Shown here one piece after another: positions 17,439 through 25,640 of a stretch of 64,000 nucleotides of DNA. Source of the DNA: Chloroflexota bacterium (lineage in GTDB: Bacteria > Chloroflexota > Limnocylindria > Limnocylindrales > CSP1-4); contig JACPOR010000022.1 of NCBI GenBank assembly GCA_016191425.1, positions 25,657 to 89,656 on the forward strand, given 5' to 3'. Within the stretch, counting starts at the first letter, position 1; every line of letters begins with the position of its first letter. The notes beneath the pieces are model-generated. The model searched no databases and had not been told where the DNA came from. It was given only the letters and a program-made list of their open reading frames with translations. The position numbers and the translations under genes were made by a program.

Positions 17439-18146
17439 GTGAACCCGATCCTCGTGGGGGTCGCGTTCGCCGTGACCGTGGGAGCGGTCGTGGCCGTGTC
17501 CGCACGGGAAGCCCGGGCGGCCCTTGTCGGCGTTGCCGTTGCCCTCGCAGCGGCGCCGTTCCTGGGCGATCCGCTACCCCCGCTCTCGACCCTGGCGACG
17601 CGAGTCGTGGGCGCCGCGCTGGCTGCCTACCTGATTCGCGTTGCCGTTGCGCCGATGCCGCTCGAAACCGACCCCCGTCGACGTGACGCCGTCCGCGACG
17701 GATCACGCATCGGATGGCCCGCCGAGGCCCTTCTGGCAGTCGCAGCATGGATCGTCGGACTCACCGTTTCGACCAACCTCGAGGCGCTCAACCCGGGCGG
17801 TCCGGGTATCAGCCCGGACGATCTGGTCGGCGCCATCAGCGCATCCTCGCTGGCGACGGGAGCGGGTCTCGCGGCCATCGTCGTGGCGATCGTGCCGGCG
17901 CTCGGATCCCGGCACGGCCTCAGGACCGCCCTCGGCCTCCTGATCCTCGTCCAGGGTGTCCTTCTCTTCCGGGCAGGGGTTGGGGGAACGCCCAGTGACC
18001 TCGAGGGATTGGCTGGCGTAGCGCTCATGGTGACGGCCGCCATCGTCGGCTCCGTGCTGACCACCCTGGAACGGCGCTCGGGCGAGGACGCGCATCGCGA
18101 CCCGGTCGGCTCCCTGCGCCGTGACCCACCGATCGAATCCGGATGA
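17439..18146 (+). CDS. Multipass membrane protein, possible HyfE/NuoK-like partner
   Basis: 235-residue protein of about six or seven hydrophobic helices, starting at ATG 17439, 10 bases after lepB. I do not recognise a family with certainty. The C-terminal third (GLRTALGLLILVQGVLLFRA, then SDLEGLAGVALMVTAAIVGS) has the helix-turn-helix arrangement and position of HyfE/NuoK-type subunits. The next gene, overlapping by 4 bases, is a NuoM/NuoN-like antiporter subunit. The likely role is the small partner of a two-subunit ion-translocating module. That assignment rests on context and should be treated as weak. Confidence 0.5.
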   Translation: MNPILVGVAFAVTVGAVVAVSAREARAALVGVAVALAAAPFLGDPLPPLSTLATRVVGAALAAYLIRVAVAPMPLETDPRRRDAVRDGSRIGWPAEALLAVAAWIVGLTVSTNLEALNPGGPGISPDDLVGAISASSLATGAGLAAIVVAIVPALGSRHGLRTALGLLILVQGVLLFRAGVGGTPSDLEGLAGVALMVTAAIVGSVLTTLERRSGEDAHRDPVGSLRRDPPIESG

Positions 18147-19657
18147 GCGTCCTGATTCTCGTCCTGCTGGCGCTGCCCGGCGGCGTGGCGACCACGCTCC
18201 TGGCGCGCCGGAAGGGGGTCGCCTTCGCAGTCGGGTTGGCCACCGCGGCCGCCGCCGTCGTGGCAGCCGCATCGATCGACGCGGCCGATGTCGTCCCGAT
18301 CGCCGGTTCGCTCATCGGCGGCTCGGACGGTCTCCGGACGCTGGGCACCTCCTGGGCGGCATTCGTCGTCCTCTTCGGCGTGCTCGACGCCCTCCTCGGC
18401 GTCGGGCCGGCCGTCCTGGGGCCCTCCCTCATCGGGCTGGCATTCGGTGCCGTTGGCCTCGCGGTTCCGGACCCTGGCATCGGCTTCACCCTCCTTGGCG
18501 CAGGGGCGCTCCTGACGGCGGTCGTTCCGATGATGGGGGTGTCCGCGATGCAGGCGACCGGTGTGCGCGTTGGAATCGGGGCCGTGAGGCCCGTGATCGC
18601 GTCCACCTTCCTTACCCTCCTGGTGGTTGCCTGGGCCGCATCACCGGCCGGTCCACTCAATGCGCTGGACCCGCTCGGTGATCTGGCTCCGTCGCTCGAG
18701 CTCGCGATGGGTCTGGCCCTGCTCGCCATTGCGAGCGCGATCGTCCTGCGCCTCGGAGCCATCCCCGGACATGCCTGGGTCGCCCGCTACGCGGAGGCCA
18801 TGCCCGCGTCGGCGATCCCACCCCTCCTCGGCTGGGGCGCGGCCGCGTTCATCCTCGTGTCCCTGAGCTGGGTCGAAGTCACCCTCGCCCCGACCGCGGC
18901 CACCCTCGGCCCGGAACATGCAGTCATCGGCGTGGCGGCGGCCGCAACCATCATCCTCGGCGGGATTGCCGCGGTCCTCCACGACGACATCGAACACGTC
19001 CTCGCGTACTCGATCGTCCAGGACGCCGGCGTCGCGCTCCTTGCCTTTGCGGCCACCGGCCCAACGGCCACGGCTGCCGGTCGGGACTGGATCCTGGCGG
19101 CGGTAGCCGTGAAGGCCGGGTTGGCGGCGTGGGTCCATGTGACCCGCTCGACCTTCGGCACGAACCGCCGCGCGGATCTCCGGGGGTGGGCCCGACGAGC
19201 CCCGCTCCTCGGCGCTGCCTTCGCGCTGGTGCTCATCGGCGCAATCGGGCTCCCCACGTTTGCCGGATTCGAGGCGCGGTCGACGCTTTTGAGGCTCGCC
19301 CTGCCGGCGCCGATATCGAGCCTGGTCCTCGTCACCGCCTTCGCGCCGATCGTCTTCCTCGGCCGGCTGCTGGTCGACGGGGTCGGCGCGATGTCGCCGG
19401 CCGTGCGAGCGACCCCGGGCATGGCCATCGTCCACGGCGAGGGAGCTTGGGGCGCATGGGCCGGCGATCGGACGCCCACTCGACTCGTCCCCGCGCTGAT
19501 CCGGACCAACCGCCTGCCGTTGGCCGCCGCCGCGGCCGCCCTCGCCGCGGTCATCGGACTGTCCGTTTCGATCGGCGGCCTTGGATCGACGGCCGTGGCC
19601 GGGGTCCCGTCAGCGGGCGTGGGAACCCCGCTGCCGTCGGGTGTCGTTGCGCCCTGA
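18143..19657 (+). CDS. Proton-conducting membrane transporter (NuoM/NuoN/Mrp-like)
   Basis: 504-residue polytopic protein of the proton-conducting membrane transporter family, related to complex I NuoL/M/N and Mrp antiporter subunits. Seen in the sequence: AIPGHAWVARYAEAMPAS (compare the PFHxWLPDAxxxAP loop of NuoM/N), DDIEHVLAYSIVQDAGVALLAF (compare the DxKRLLAYSSIxHxG loop) and a Lys in VAVKAGLAAWVH, in the helix that carries the pump lysine. About 14 hydrophobic segments are visible. It starts at ATG 18143, overlapping the previous gene by 4 bases. No other Nuo, Mrp or hydrogenase genes are nearby, so its redox or cation partner is unknown. Confidence 0.7.
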   Translation: MSVLILVLLALPGGVATTLLARRKGVAFAVGLATAAAAVVAAASIDAADVVPIAGSLIGGSDGLRTLGTSWAAFVVLFGVLDALLGVGPAVLGPSLIGLAFGAVGLAVPDPGIGFTLLGAGALLTAVVPMMGVSAMQATGVRVGIGAVRPVIASTFLTLLVVAWAASPAGPLNALDPLGDLAPSLELAMGLALLAIASAIVLRLGAIPGHAWVARYAEAMPASAIPPLLGWGAAAFILVSLSWVEVTLAPTAATLGPEHAVIGVAAAATIILGGIAAVLHDDIEHVLAYSIVQDAGVALLAFAATGPTATAAGRDWILAAVAVKAGLAAWVHVTRSTFGTNRRADLRGWARRAPLLGAAFALVLIGAIGLPTFAGFEARSTLLRLALPAPISSLVLVTAFAPIVFLGRLLVDGVGAMSPAVRATPGMAIVHGEGAWGAWAGDRTPTRLVPALIRTNRLPLAAAAAALAAVIGLSVSIGGLGSTAVAGVPSAGVGTPLPSGVVAP

Positions 19658-19746
19658 GCGCGGTCCGCTCGTCGGGCCGGGCTCGCGAGGACAACCGGCT
19701 GCGCGATGGGTCAGCGCTGAGCGATCCGGTGCTCAATCCGGGCCTG

Positions 19747-19824
19747 CCGTTCGATCGAATCGGCGGGCGCGGCTGGGCGCGTAACGAGCGGTCGCGCTGG
19801 CCGTTCGATCAATCGGCGGGCGCG
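19747..19824. repeat. Duplicated 3' end of ndk
   Basis: A 24-base block covering the ndk stop codon (19801-19824) recurs 54 bases downstream of it at 19747-19771 with one extra base. The copy lies in the spacer between the convergent antiporter-like gene and ndk. The rest of this 151-base spacer shows no gene or clear hairpin. Confidence 0.75.
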
Positions 19825-20270
19825 AGGACCCAGCGATCGATTTCGCGTCCGTAGTCGAGCAGTTCCTCCGGCTTGAACCAGAGCCCGATTTCCGAGGCCG
19901 CGGTCTCGGGACTATCCGAAGCGTGGACGAGGTTCTGAGCGGTCTCGAGCGCGAAGTCGCCCCGGATCGTCCCCGGGGCAGCCTCGTTCGGGCGGGTCGC
20001 GCCGTTCATCGCCCGGACGACGGCGATCGCGTTCGGGCCGTCGAGCACGGCCGCGACCACCGGGCCGCTGCAGATGAAGTCACACAGGCTGCGGAAGAAG
20101 GGGCGCTCCGCGTGCACGGCGTAGTGGCGCTCGGCAAGGTCCCGCGATACGGTCACCAGCTTGAGTGCGACGAGGCGAAGGCCGCGTTCTTCGTAGCGCG
20201 CCAGGATCGTGCCGGCGAGGAGGCGCTGGACGCCATCCGGCTTGACGAGGACGAGAGTCTGTTCGGTCAC
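19809..20270 (-). CDS. ndk: Nucleoside diphosphate kinase
   Basis: Transfers the gamma phosphate between nucleoside triphosphates and diphosphates through a phosphohistidine. The 153-residue length is standard. It begins MTEQTLVLVKPDGVQR (Lys and Arg of the nucleotide site), contains NGATRPNEAAPGTIRGDFA, and has the catalytic His116 in NLVHASDSPE. The start is GTG 20270. The gene stands alone between convergent and co-directional neighbours. Its last 24 bases are duplicated downstream. Confidence 0.97.
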   Translation of the reverse strand: MTEQTLVLVKPDGVQRLLAGTILARYEERGLRLVALKLVTVSRDLAERHYAVHAERPFFRSLCDFICSGPVVAAVLDGPNAIAVVRAMNGATRPNEAAPGTIRGDFALETAQNLVHASDSPETAASEIGLWFKPEELLDYGREIDRWVLAPAD

Positions 20271-20379
20271 GGGGGCGTCCTATCGTGCAGCATTCGGGTT
20301 GGGGCAAGCCGAACGATAGCAGGAAGGACCGCCCGATCCGGATGTCCGGCATTGCGCGCCGCGGAGGGCCGCAGCAACG

Positions 20380-21198
20380 TCAGATCCGACGATGCAGCTG
20401 TCGCTCAAGCTCGGCTGCCGCGGCGGCATAGGCGGCTTCGGCCTCGAGTACGCGTCCGAGGATCCGGAACGCGTCGCCTCGAACCAGGAGTGCTGCTGGC
20501 TCCTGTCGCCGCGTGACGAGATCCACCACCCGAGGCGCGATCGCGGGGTCCATCCTCAGGGCAAGGGCGAGCCTGTCGAAGGCGGCGGCCATCCGGTCTG
20601 GCTCACCGCTGCGCATGTCGTCCCGTGCCTCGGTGAGCAGGTCATTGCCACTGGGGAACGTGGCCGGAGCCTGGCGACGGGTCGAGCGACCACGCGCCCG
20701 CCGTTCAATCGCCGGCGGACTCGCCGTCGTGTCCGCGAGGCCTGCGATGGAGGGCTCCTGATCCGCCCCCTCGCTGGCGAGCGTGCTCGCGGTCAGAGAC
20801 GGCCAATGGGCCCGATGCGGCATCCCGGCGAAGAGGCCGGCGAGCGCGTCGGGCGAGAGCGCAGCGAGCTCGGCCCGGTGGTCCTCCGTCCCGTCTCTTC
20901 GACCCGCGGCGGCCTCGGCTTCGGCGAGGATCAGGCGAGCGATGGGCAACTCACCGCCTCCGGCGAGGTAGGTCGCAGCGGCTTCGGCGGCGCCCTCAAG
21001 ATCCCCCGTCCGCCAGCGAGCCTCGGCGAGATCCACCGACGCCGCGCCGGTCAGGTCGCCGCGAGCCGCCAGGGCTTCGAATTCGGCCCGCGCGAGCAGG
21101 AGAGCGCCCGTTCGGAGGTGGAGGCGCGCCATGCGCACGGCCGTCTCCGGATCGTCCGGCCGCGCGCCGGCGCCGCGCGTCTCGGCACGGGGGCTCAT
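20380..21198 (-). CDS. TPR-like repeat protein
   Basis: 272-residue, Ala-rich helical protein without signal peptide. The N-terminal half reads as TPR-like helix pairs (AVRMARLHLRTGALLLARAEFEALA, then AEARWRTGDLEGAAEAAATYLAGG). A disordered Ser/Arg/Thr stretch (about 150-185) and a second helical region ending in AEAAYAAAAAELERQLHRRI follow. The ATG at 21198 overlaps the stop of the M16 peptidase gene by 4 bases, so it is translated with it. The likely role is as a scaffold or partner of that protease; nothing more specific can be read. Confidence 0.65.
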   Translation of the reverse strand: MSPRAETRGAGARPDDPETAVRMARLHLRTGALLLARAEFEALAARGDLTGAASVDLAEARWRTGDLEGAAEAAATYLAGGGELPIARLILAEAEAAAGRRDGTEDHRAELAALSPDALAGLFAGMPHRAHWPSLTASTLASEGADQEPSIAGLADTTASPPAIERRARGRSTRRQAPATFPSGNDLLTEARDDMRSGEPDRMAAAFDRLALALRMDPAIAPRVVDLVTRRQEPAALLVRGDAFRILGRVLEAEAAYAAAAAELERQLHRRI

Positions 21199-22463
21199 GC
21201 GGGCAGCCGCAGCTTCGGCTCGAGCCCGCGCAGGCGGCGGGCCGGCGCGACGACCGCCAGTCGAAGGCGATCGTCACGGAACAGGTCGCCGGCGAGGCGC
21301 TGGATGTCGTCCGAGCCGACCCTGTCCACGGCCTGAAGCGCCTCGTCCAGGGTCAGGACCCGGTCATGGAGTGCCTCCTGGCCTCCGACCCACGACGCCA
21401 GATGTCGTGTCTCGTCCATGCGGAGTTCGAGTCCCCCCGACAGGTAGGCCTTGGTCTTGGCCAGCTCAGACGCCGGGATCGACACGTCGCGCAGGCGGGC
21501 GAGCTCGACAAGGACGGCGGCGAGTGCCGCCGGCAGGCGGTCAGGATCGACGCCGGCGCTCACCTCGAGGGCTCCCGCATCGGCGTACTCCACGAGGCCC
21601 GAGCTCACGTCGTAGGCCAGCCCGTCGCGGTCAACGAGGGAGAGATAGAGCCGGCTGCTCATGCCATCTCCGAGGACGGTGTTCAGGACCGACAGCGTCC
21701 AGGCATCGGGATGGTCCCGGCGCAGGGCCGGAACCCCGACGGTGAGCTGGGCCTGGCTGGTGTCGCGACGACCAATGAGGACGCGCTCCCCCGCCGGGAG
21801 GGTCGGTGCCTCCGCGTACGCCGGTCCGACGCCGTTGCCGCGCCCGAAGGACCCCTCCACGAGCGCGACGGCGTCCCGGTGGCCGATATCGCCCGCGATC
21901 GCGATCACCGTATTGGCCGGTCGGTAGCGCTCCGCCCAGAACGCGCGAATCCGATCCGGCTCGAGACTCCGAATGTCCGATTCGTCGCCGCAGATCTCGC
22001 GGCCCAGCGCTCCATTGCCGTACATTGCCTGCTGGAACAGGATCTGGCAGTACTCCGCCGGATCGTCGAGGTAGCCGCGGATCTCCTCGACGATCACGTC
22101 GCGCTCGCGATCGATGTCGGCGTCGGCGAGGGACGGCCGGCAGATGAGTTCCCCGAGGACGTCGACGGCGCGGGTGGCCTCGCGGCGCGGCACTCTCGCC
22201 CAGTAGACCGTCGACTCGCGGTCGGTCGCCGCGTTGAACGAGCCGCCGACGCCCTCGATCCCCTCGCTCAGGGCGCGGGTCGACGGATAGGCCGCGGTTC
22301 CCTTGAACGTCAGGTGCTCGAGGAAGTGAGCGACGCCGATCTGGCCATCCGATTCGCTCCGCGACCCGGCGAGCACGTAGGCCGCGACCGAGATGGACCG
22401 GGAACCGGGAAGTTCCGCGGTGATCACGCGGGGGCCCTGGTCGAGTGTCGTCCGTTCGAACAT
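21195..22463 (-). CDS. M16 family metallopeptidase (processing-peptidase-like)
   Basis: Zinc peptidase of the pitrilysin family resembling the mitochondrial processing peptidase beta subunit and Bacillus YmxG. The inverted zinc motif HFLEH is at residues 46-50, with a downstream Glu in IDRERDVIVEEIRGYLDD as the third ligand. The C-terminal half-domain contains DGLAYDVSSG, also typical. Translation is taken from ATG 22463 (MFERTTLDQG, 422 residues) because family similarity begins there; an alternative start at 22502 adds 13 unrelated residues. TACCAT ends 7 bases before the ATG with no ribosome site. It overlaps a TPR gene by 4 bases. Confidence 0.93.
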   Translation of the reverse strand: MFERTTLDQGPRVITAELPGSRSISVAAYVLAGSRSESDGQIGVAHFLEHLTFKGTAAYPSTRALSEGIEGVGGSFNAATDRESTVYWARVPRREATRAVDVLGELICRPSLADADIDRERDVIVEEIRGYLDDPAEYCQILFQQAMYGNGALGREICGDESDIRSLEPDRIRAFWAERYRPANTVIAIAGDIGHRDAVALVEGSFGRGNGVGPAYAEAPTLPAGERVLIGRRDTSQAQLTVGVPALRRDHPDAWTLSVLNTVLGDGMSSRLYLSLVDRDGLAYDVSSGLVEYADAGALEVSAGVDPDRLPAALAAVLVELARLRDVSIPASELAKTKAYLSGGLELRMDETRHLASWVGGQEALHDRVLTLDEALQAVDRVGSDDIQRLAGDLFRDDRLRLAVVAPARRLRGLEPKLRLPA

Positions 22464-22470
22464 CGGGCCG

Positions 22471-22476
22471 ATGGTA
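22471..22476 (-). promoter_or_regulatory. -10 box of M16 peptidase gene
   Basis: TACCAT on the minus strand with 7 bases to ATG 22463 and no ribosome site, another likely leaderless start. Confidence 0.45.
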
Positions 22477-22522
22477 CCCGCTCGCGGTTCGGGTCGACGC
22501 AAGCCCGGATCCGTGGATCGAA

Positions 22523-22551
22523 ACGGCCGGCGCCCGCAGGACGCCGGCCGT
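22523..22551 (-). terminator. Terminator-like hairpin after the purine permease gene
   Basis: Perfect 10-bp stem ACGGCCGGCG / CGCCGGCCGT with a 9-base loop, 20 bases past the permease stop (22572). On the minus strand it is followed by TTTC, a weak U tract. It separates the permease transcript from the M16 promoter. Confidence 0.65.
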
Positions 22552-22571
22552 CGGATTGGTAGGGCTTCCCG

Positions 22572-23954
22572 TTACTTGGGCAGGAACTGCGGGATCCAAG
22601 CCTGGAGGAAGAAGATCACGAACCCGAGCGTGACGATCCACATCAGGGGATGGACCTCGGCTACCTTGCCGCGGATGACCTTGATGAGCACCCATGTGAT
22701 GAACCCGGCGCCGATTCCCACCGTGATGTCGTAGGTCAGCGGCATGAGCATCATGGTCAGGAGGGCCGGCAGCCCGTCGTCGAGTTCGCCCACGTTGATG
22801 TCCTTGACCTGTGTGAACATCAGGTAGCCGACGAGGACGAGAGCCGGTGCCGTGGCCTGGCTCGGGATGATTCCCGCCAGCGGCGCCAGGAGGATTGCGA
22901 GCAGGAACAGGACGCCGGTGACAACCGACGTGAAGCCCGTCCGCCCACCTTCGGCGACGCCGGCGGCACTCTCGATGTAGGTCGTGTTCGACGACACGCC
23001 GGCGAGACCGCCGACCGCCGCCGCCACGCTGTCCACCATGAGCACACGGCCCACTCCCGGGACCGAGCCGTCTTCGTCAGCCAGGCCAGCCTCGGCGGCG
23101 ACACCTGTGACGGTGCCCATCGTGTCGAAGAAGTCGGTGAGCATGATCGCGAAGATCACCAGGATCGCGGTCAGCGGGCCGAGAACCGTGAATACATTGC
23201 CGAGGTCGAACTGACCAAGCGTCGAGAAGTTCGGCGACCAGGTCATGGTGCCGGGAATGCTGGTCACCCCGGTGGCGAGCGCCACGATGGTGGTCACGAT
23301 GATCGAGATCACGAGCGCCGCCCGGATCTTCATGACCCACAGGATGATCGTGAGGGCGAGGCCGAAGAGGAACACGAACTGGGCGATCGTCGTGGGGAAC
23401 GACACGGTGACCAGCGTTCCGGCGCACACCGGCAACGGAACGAAGGGCGAACAGCCCGACTTGATGAGGCCACCATTGGCGAAGCCGATGAACAGAATGA
23501 ACAGGCCGATCCCGGCGCCGATCGCCCGCTTGAGGCTGAGGGGCACCGCGTTCATGACCGCCTCGCGGAAGCCGACGGCGACCAAGAGGATGACGACCAC
23601 GCCTTCGAGGACGATCACTCCCATGGCACCGGCGGGTGACAGGCCACGAGCGGTCAGCGAGAAGGCGACGATCGCATTGATCCCGAGCCCCGCCGCGAGT
23701 GCGAACGGGTAGTTGGCGACCACGCCCATCGCGATCGTCATGATTCCGGCGATGAGCGCCGTCCCGGCTGAGAGCGCAATCCGCATCGGGTCGTCGGCAG
23801 CCAGTCCGAACCCGTCGCCGAGAATCCCGGAATTCAGGAAGACGATGTAGACCATGACCATGAACGTGGTCAGGCCAGCTCTCGCCTCCGTCGCCAGGCT
23901 CGTCGCACGCTCCGAGAACTTGAAGTAGCTCGCAATCGCGTCCACGCGCTTCAA
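22572..23954 (-). CDS. AzgA-type purine (adenine/guanine/hypoxanthine) permease
   Basis: NCS2-related nucleobase transporter of the AzgA group (COG2252), 460 residues and about 13 membrane segments. Hallmarks are SYFKFSERATSLATEARAGLTTFMVMVYIVFLN at the N-terminus (read in two overlapping pieces), NYPFALAAGLGINA, LTDFFDTMGT and SSNTTYIESAAG. The start is uncertain: TTG 23954 (MKRVDAIASYF) or GTG 23945, with GGGAGGG just upstream; the open frame continues to 24188. It probably imports purines for salvage, in keeping with the nucleoside importer at the left edge. The 286-base leader region holds two hairpins and a candidate promoter. Confidence 0.92.
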   Translation of the reverse strand: MKRVDAIASYFKFSERATSLATEARAGLTTFMVMVYIVFLNSGILGDGFGLAADDPMRIALSAGTALIAGIMTIAMGVVANYPFALAAGLGINAIVAFSLTARGLSPAGAMGVIVLEGVVVILLVAVGFREAVMNAVPLSLKRAIGAGIGLFILFIGFANGGLIKSGCSPFVPLPVCAGTLVTVSFPTTIAQFVFLFGLALTIILWVMKIRAALVISIIVTTIVALATGVTSIPGTMTWSPNFSTLGQFDLGNVFTVLGPLTAILVIFAIMLTDFFDTMGTVTGVAAEAGLADEDGSVPGVGRVLMVDSVAAAVGGLAGVSSNTTYIESAAGVAEGGRTGFTSVVTGVLFLLAILLAPLAGIIPSQATAPALVLVGYLMFTQVKDINVGELDDGLPALLTMMLMPLTYDITVGIGAGFITWVLIKVIRGKVAEVHPLMWIVTLGFVIFFLQAWIPQFLPK

Positions 23955-24002
23955 GACCCTCCCTTCCCTTCCGGCGGATCGCCCACGGGGGACGATCAAC
24001 GC

Positions 24003-24030
24003 CATCTGGAGCCCGGGCGGACCCCAGATG
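24003..24030 (-). other. Hairpin in the leader of the purine permease gene
   Basis: Stem CATCTGG/CCAGATG (9 bp counting inner pairs) with a 10-base loop, about 50 bases before the permease start. A second, shorter stem of GATCG/CGATC plus CCC/GGG lies between it and the ribosome site. None of the conserved bases of the purine riboswitch were found. Confidence 0.4.
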
Positions 24031-24154
24031 CCCCGTCGCGAATCGTTCAGCTGCGGGCGACGGATCCTCCCTCGAGGTCGTTCGAGCTCGCCGCGTTTCG
24101 GAGACCTCGTCTGCCGCCTTGTGCCAGGACGCCCGCGTCGGGAGCAATGCGCCG

Positions 24155-24181
24155 ATGGTAGCGCGACCGATGGGCCGTCAA
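24155..24181 (-). promoter_or_regulatory. Candidate promoter of the purine permease gene
   Basis: Minus strand TTGACG (24176-24181) and TACCAT (24155-24160), with a rather short 15-base spacer. Transcription from here would give an untranslated leader of nearly 200 bases. Confidence 0.4.
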
Positions 24182-24240
24182 CGGCCAATTCCGCAGGCGA
24201 TCAGGGCGATTTCCCGAGGCGATGCCGGTCGAAGGTACCG

Positions 24241-24672
24241 CTACTCTTCCGCCCTTTCGAGCCCGAGGAGCTCCATCTGGACGAAGCCGGACGTGTCGAA
24301 GGCAAGCTGGCGGGGTTCGAAGGGCGCGTGCCCGGCGGCATCGCCGACCGGGGCGAACTCGATGACCACGCGCTCGCTCCCCTGGACCAGCGTGTAGATG
24401 AGCATCTGGTCCGGCCGGGTCGCGAACTCGAGGTGCTCGAACGAATCGACGTTCAGGGTCACGGCGATCGGCGTGAAGAAGGTCGACACCTCGGGTTGAT
24501 CCACCACGATACGTTCGACCCAGCCGGTCCCATGCGCGATGAGATCATGGCTTCGGAAGTAGCGGTACGTCACGGTCTGCTTGAGCAGCGGCCGGAGGAG
24601 GTTGAGCATGTCCTCACGAGTGGACACGACGCCATCGTTGACGAAGAACTTCGCCGGCGGCTCGCTGGGCAT
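24241..24672 (-). CDS. Conserved-looking hypothetical protein
   Basis: 143-residue soluble protein I do not recognise. It has no signal peptide or membrane segment. It alternates hydrophobic strands and charged loops: TYRYFRSHDLIAHGTGWVER, STFFTPIAVTLNVDSFEHLE and DQMLIYTLVQGSERVVIEFAP. That pattern suggests a small beta-barrel or beta-sandwich. ATG 24672 has AAGGAG 6 bases upstream, and a TACCAT -10-like box lies at 24719-24724 with a leader of about 45 bases. Codon use matches its neighbours, and it appears to be transcribed alone between the permease and the divergent coaX. Confidence 0.65.
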   Translation of the reverse strand: MPSEPPAKFFVNDGVVSTREDMLNLLRPLLKQTVTYRYFRSHDLIAHGTGWVERIVVDQPEVSTFFTPIAVTLNVDSFEHLEFATRPDQMLIYTLVQGSERVVIEFAPVGDAAGHAPFEPRQLAFDTSGFVQMELLGLERAEE

Positions 24673-24815
24673 GGAGGGCTCCTTCCGGGCGGGCGCGGGA
24701 GCGGACGGAACGGGCCCGATGGTACCGCACCGGTCCACCCTGGGGTCGACCCTGCGTCGGCCCATGCCCCCGCTTGCGAGCGGCGGGCCTCGGCCGCCGC
24801 GACGCTGGGCACGGG

Positions 24816-24821
24816 TATGAT
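24816..24821 (+). promoter_or_regulatory. -10 box of the coaX-coaBC-panB-panC operon
   Basis: TATGAT with exactly 6 bases to the coaX ATG at 24828, so transcription would start on the A of the start codon and the operon mRNA would be leaderless. No -35 consensus is visible. Confidence 0.6.
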
Positions 24822-24827
24822 CGCGCC

Positions 24828-25640
24828 ATGCTGCTCGCGGTCGACATCGGCAACTCGAACATCACCCTGGGCTGGTTCCAGGACGGGCGCCTCCTCCAGC
24901 GACGTCGTGCGGTCACGGCCCCGGGGGCCACGAGCCGAGAACTCGAGGCCCTCCTCGACGAGCTTCTTGCCCGCGACGGCCTGGCCCTGACCGACATGAG
25001 CGGAATCGTCCTCGCATCCGTCGTCCCGTCGCTGACCGGTGTCCTCACGGAGATCGCCGAACGGCGGGCGCGACCGCTCCTTATCGCGTCCGCAAGGATG
25101 ATGCCGATCGAGGTCCGGGTGGATCAGCCTGAGTCCGTCGGCGCCGACCGGCTGGTGAACGTCCTGGCTGCGGGACGACTCCACGGCACGCCAGCGGTGG
25201 TAGCGGACGTCGGAACGGCCACGACGGTCGATGCGGTCGGGCGTGACGGCGCGTTCGTCGGAGGCGCGATTGCGCCGGGTCTGGACCTCGGGCTCGAGGC
25301 ACTCACGTCCCGGACCGCCCAGCTCCCGCGGATCGACCTCGTCCCTCCGGACCGGGCGATCGGCCGAGACACGGTATCCGCGATGCAGTCGGGCACGATC
25401 TTCGGTTACCAGGCACTCGTCAGCGGCCTGATCGGCAAGATTCGGGTGGAACTTGCCCTCAGTTGCGGCGTGCCTCCGAACACCGTGCGCACGATCCTCA
25501 CGGGGGGCCTGAGCGCGGCGCCATGGGCATCCGCGATCGAGGGCGTCCAGATCATCGATCCGGACCTGACCCTCAAGGGCCTCGCCCTGCTGCACGCCGC
25601 GGTCGGCGACGGCGGATCCGCCGGAGCGCCCTCCTCGTGA
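24828..25640 (+). CDS. coaX: Type III pantothenate kinase
   Basis: Phosphorylates pantothenate, the first committed step from vitamin B5 to coenzyme A. The 270-residue product has the three type III motifs: DIGNSNITLGWF (P-loop-like phosphate 1), GADRLVNVLAA (catalytic Asp region) and DVGTATTVDAV. ATG 24828 is chosen because MLLAVDIGNSN is the family start and a TATGAT box lies just upstream; the frame extends to 24774 without similarity. It heads a four-gene pantothenate/CoA operon and overlaps coaBC by 4 bases (GTGA). Confidence 0.96.
   Translation: MLLAVDIGNSNITLGWFQDGRLLQRRRAVTAPGATSRELEALLDELLARDGLALTDMSGIVLASVVPSLTGVLTEIAERRARPLLIASARMMPIEVRVDQPESVGADRLVNVLAAGRLHGTPAVVADVGTATTVDAVGRDGAFVGGAIAPGLDLGLEALTSRTAQLPRIDLVPPDRAIGRDTVSAMQSGTIFGYQALVSGLIGKIRVELALSCGVPPNTVRTILTGGLSAAPWASAIEGVQIIDPDLTLKGLALLHAAVGDGGSAGAPSS

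Noticed and set aside
23955..24240. Purine riboswitch
   Set aside because: Hairpins exist, but the conserved three-way-junction and loop bases of the purine riboswitch were not found.
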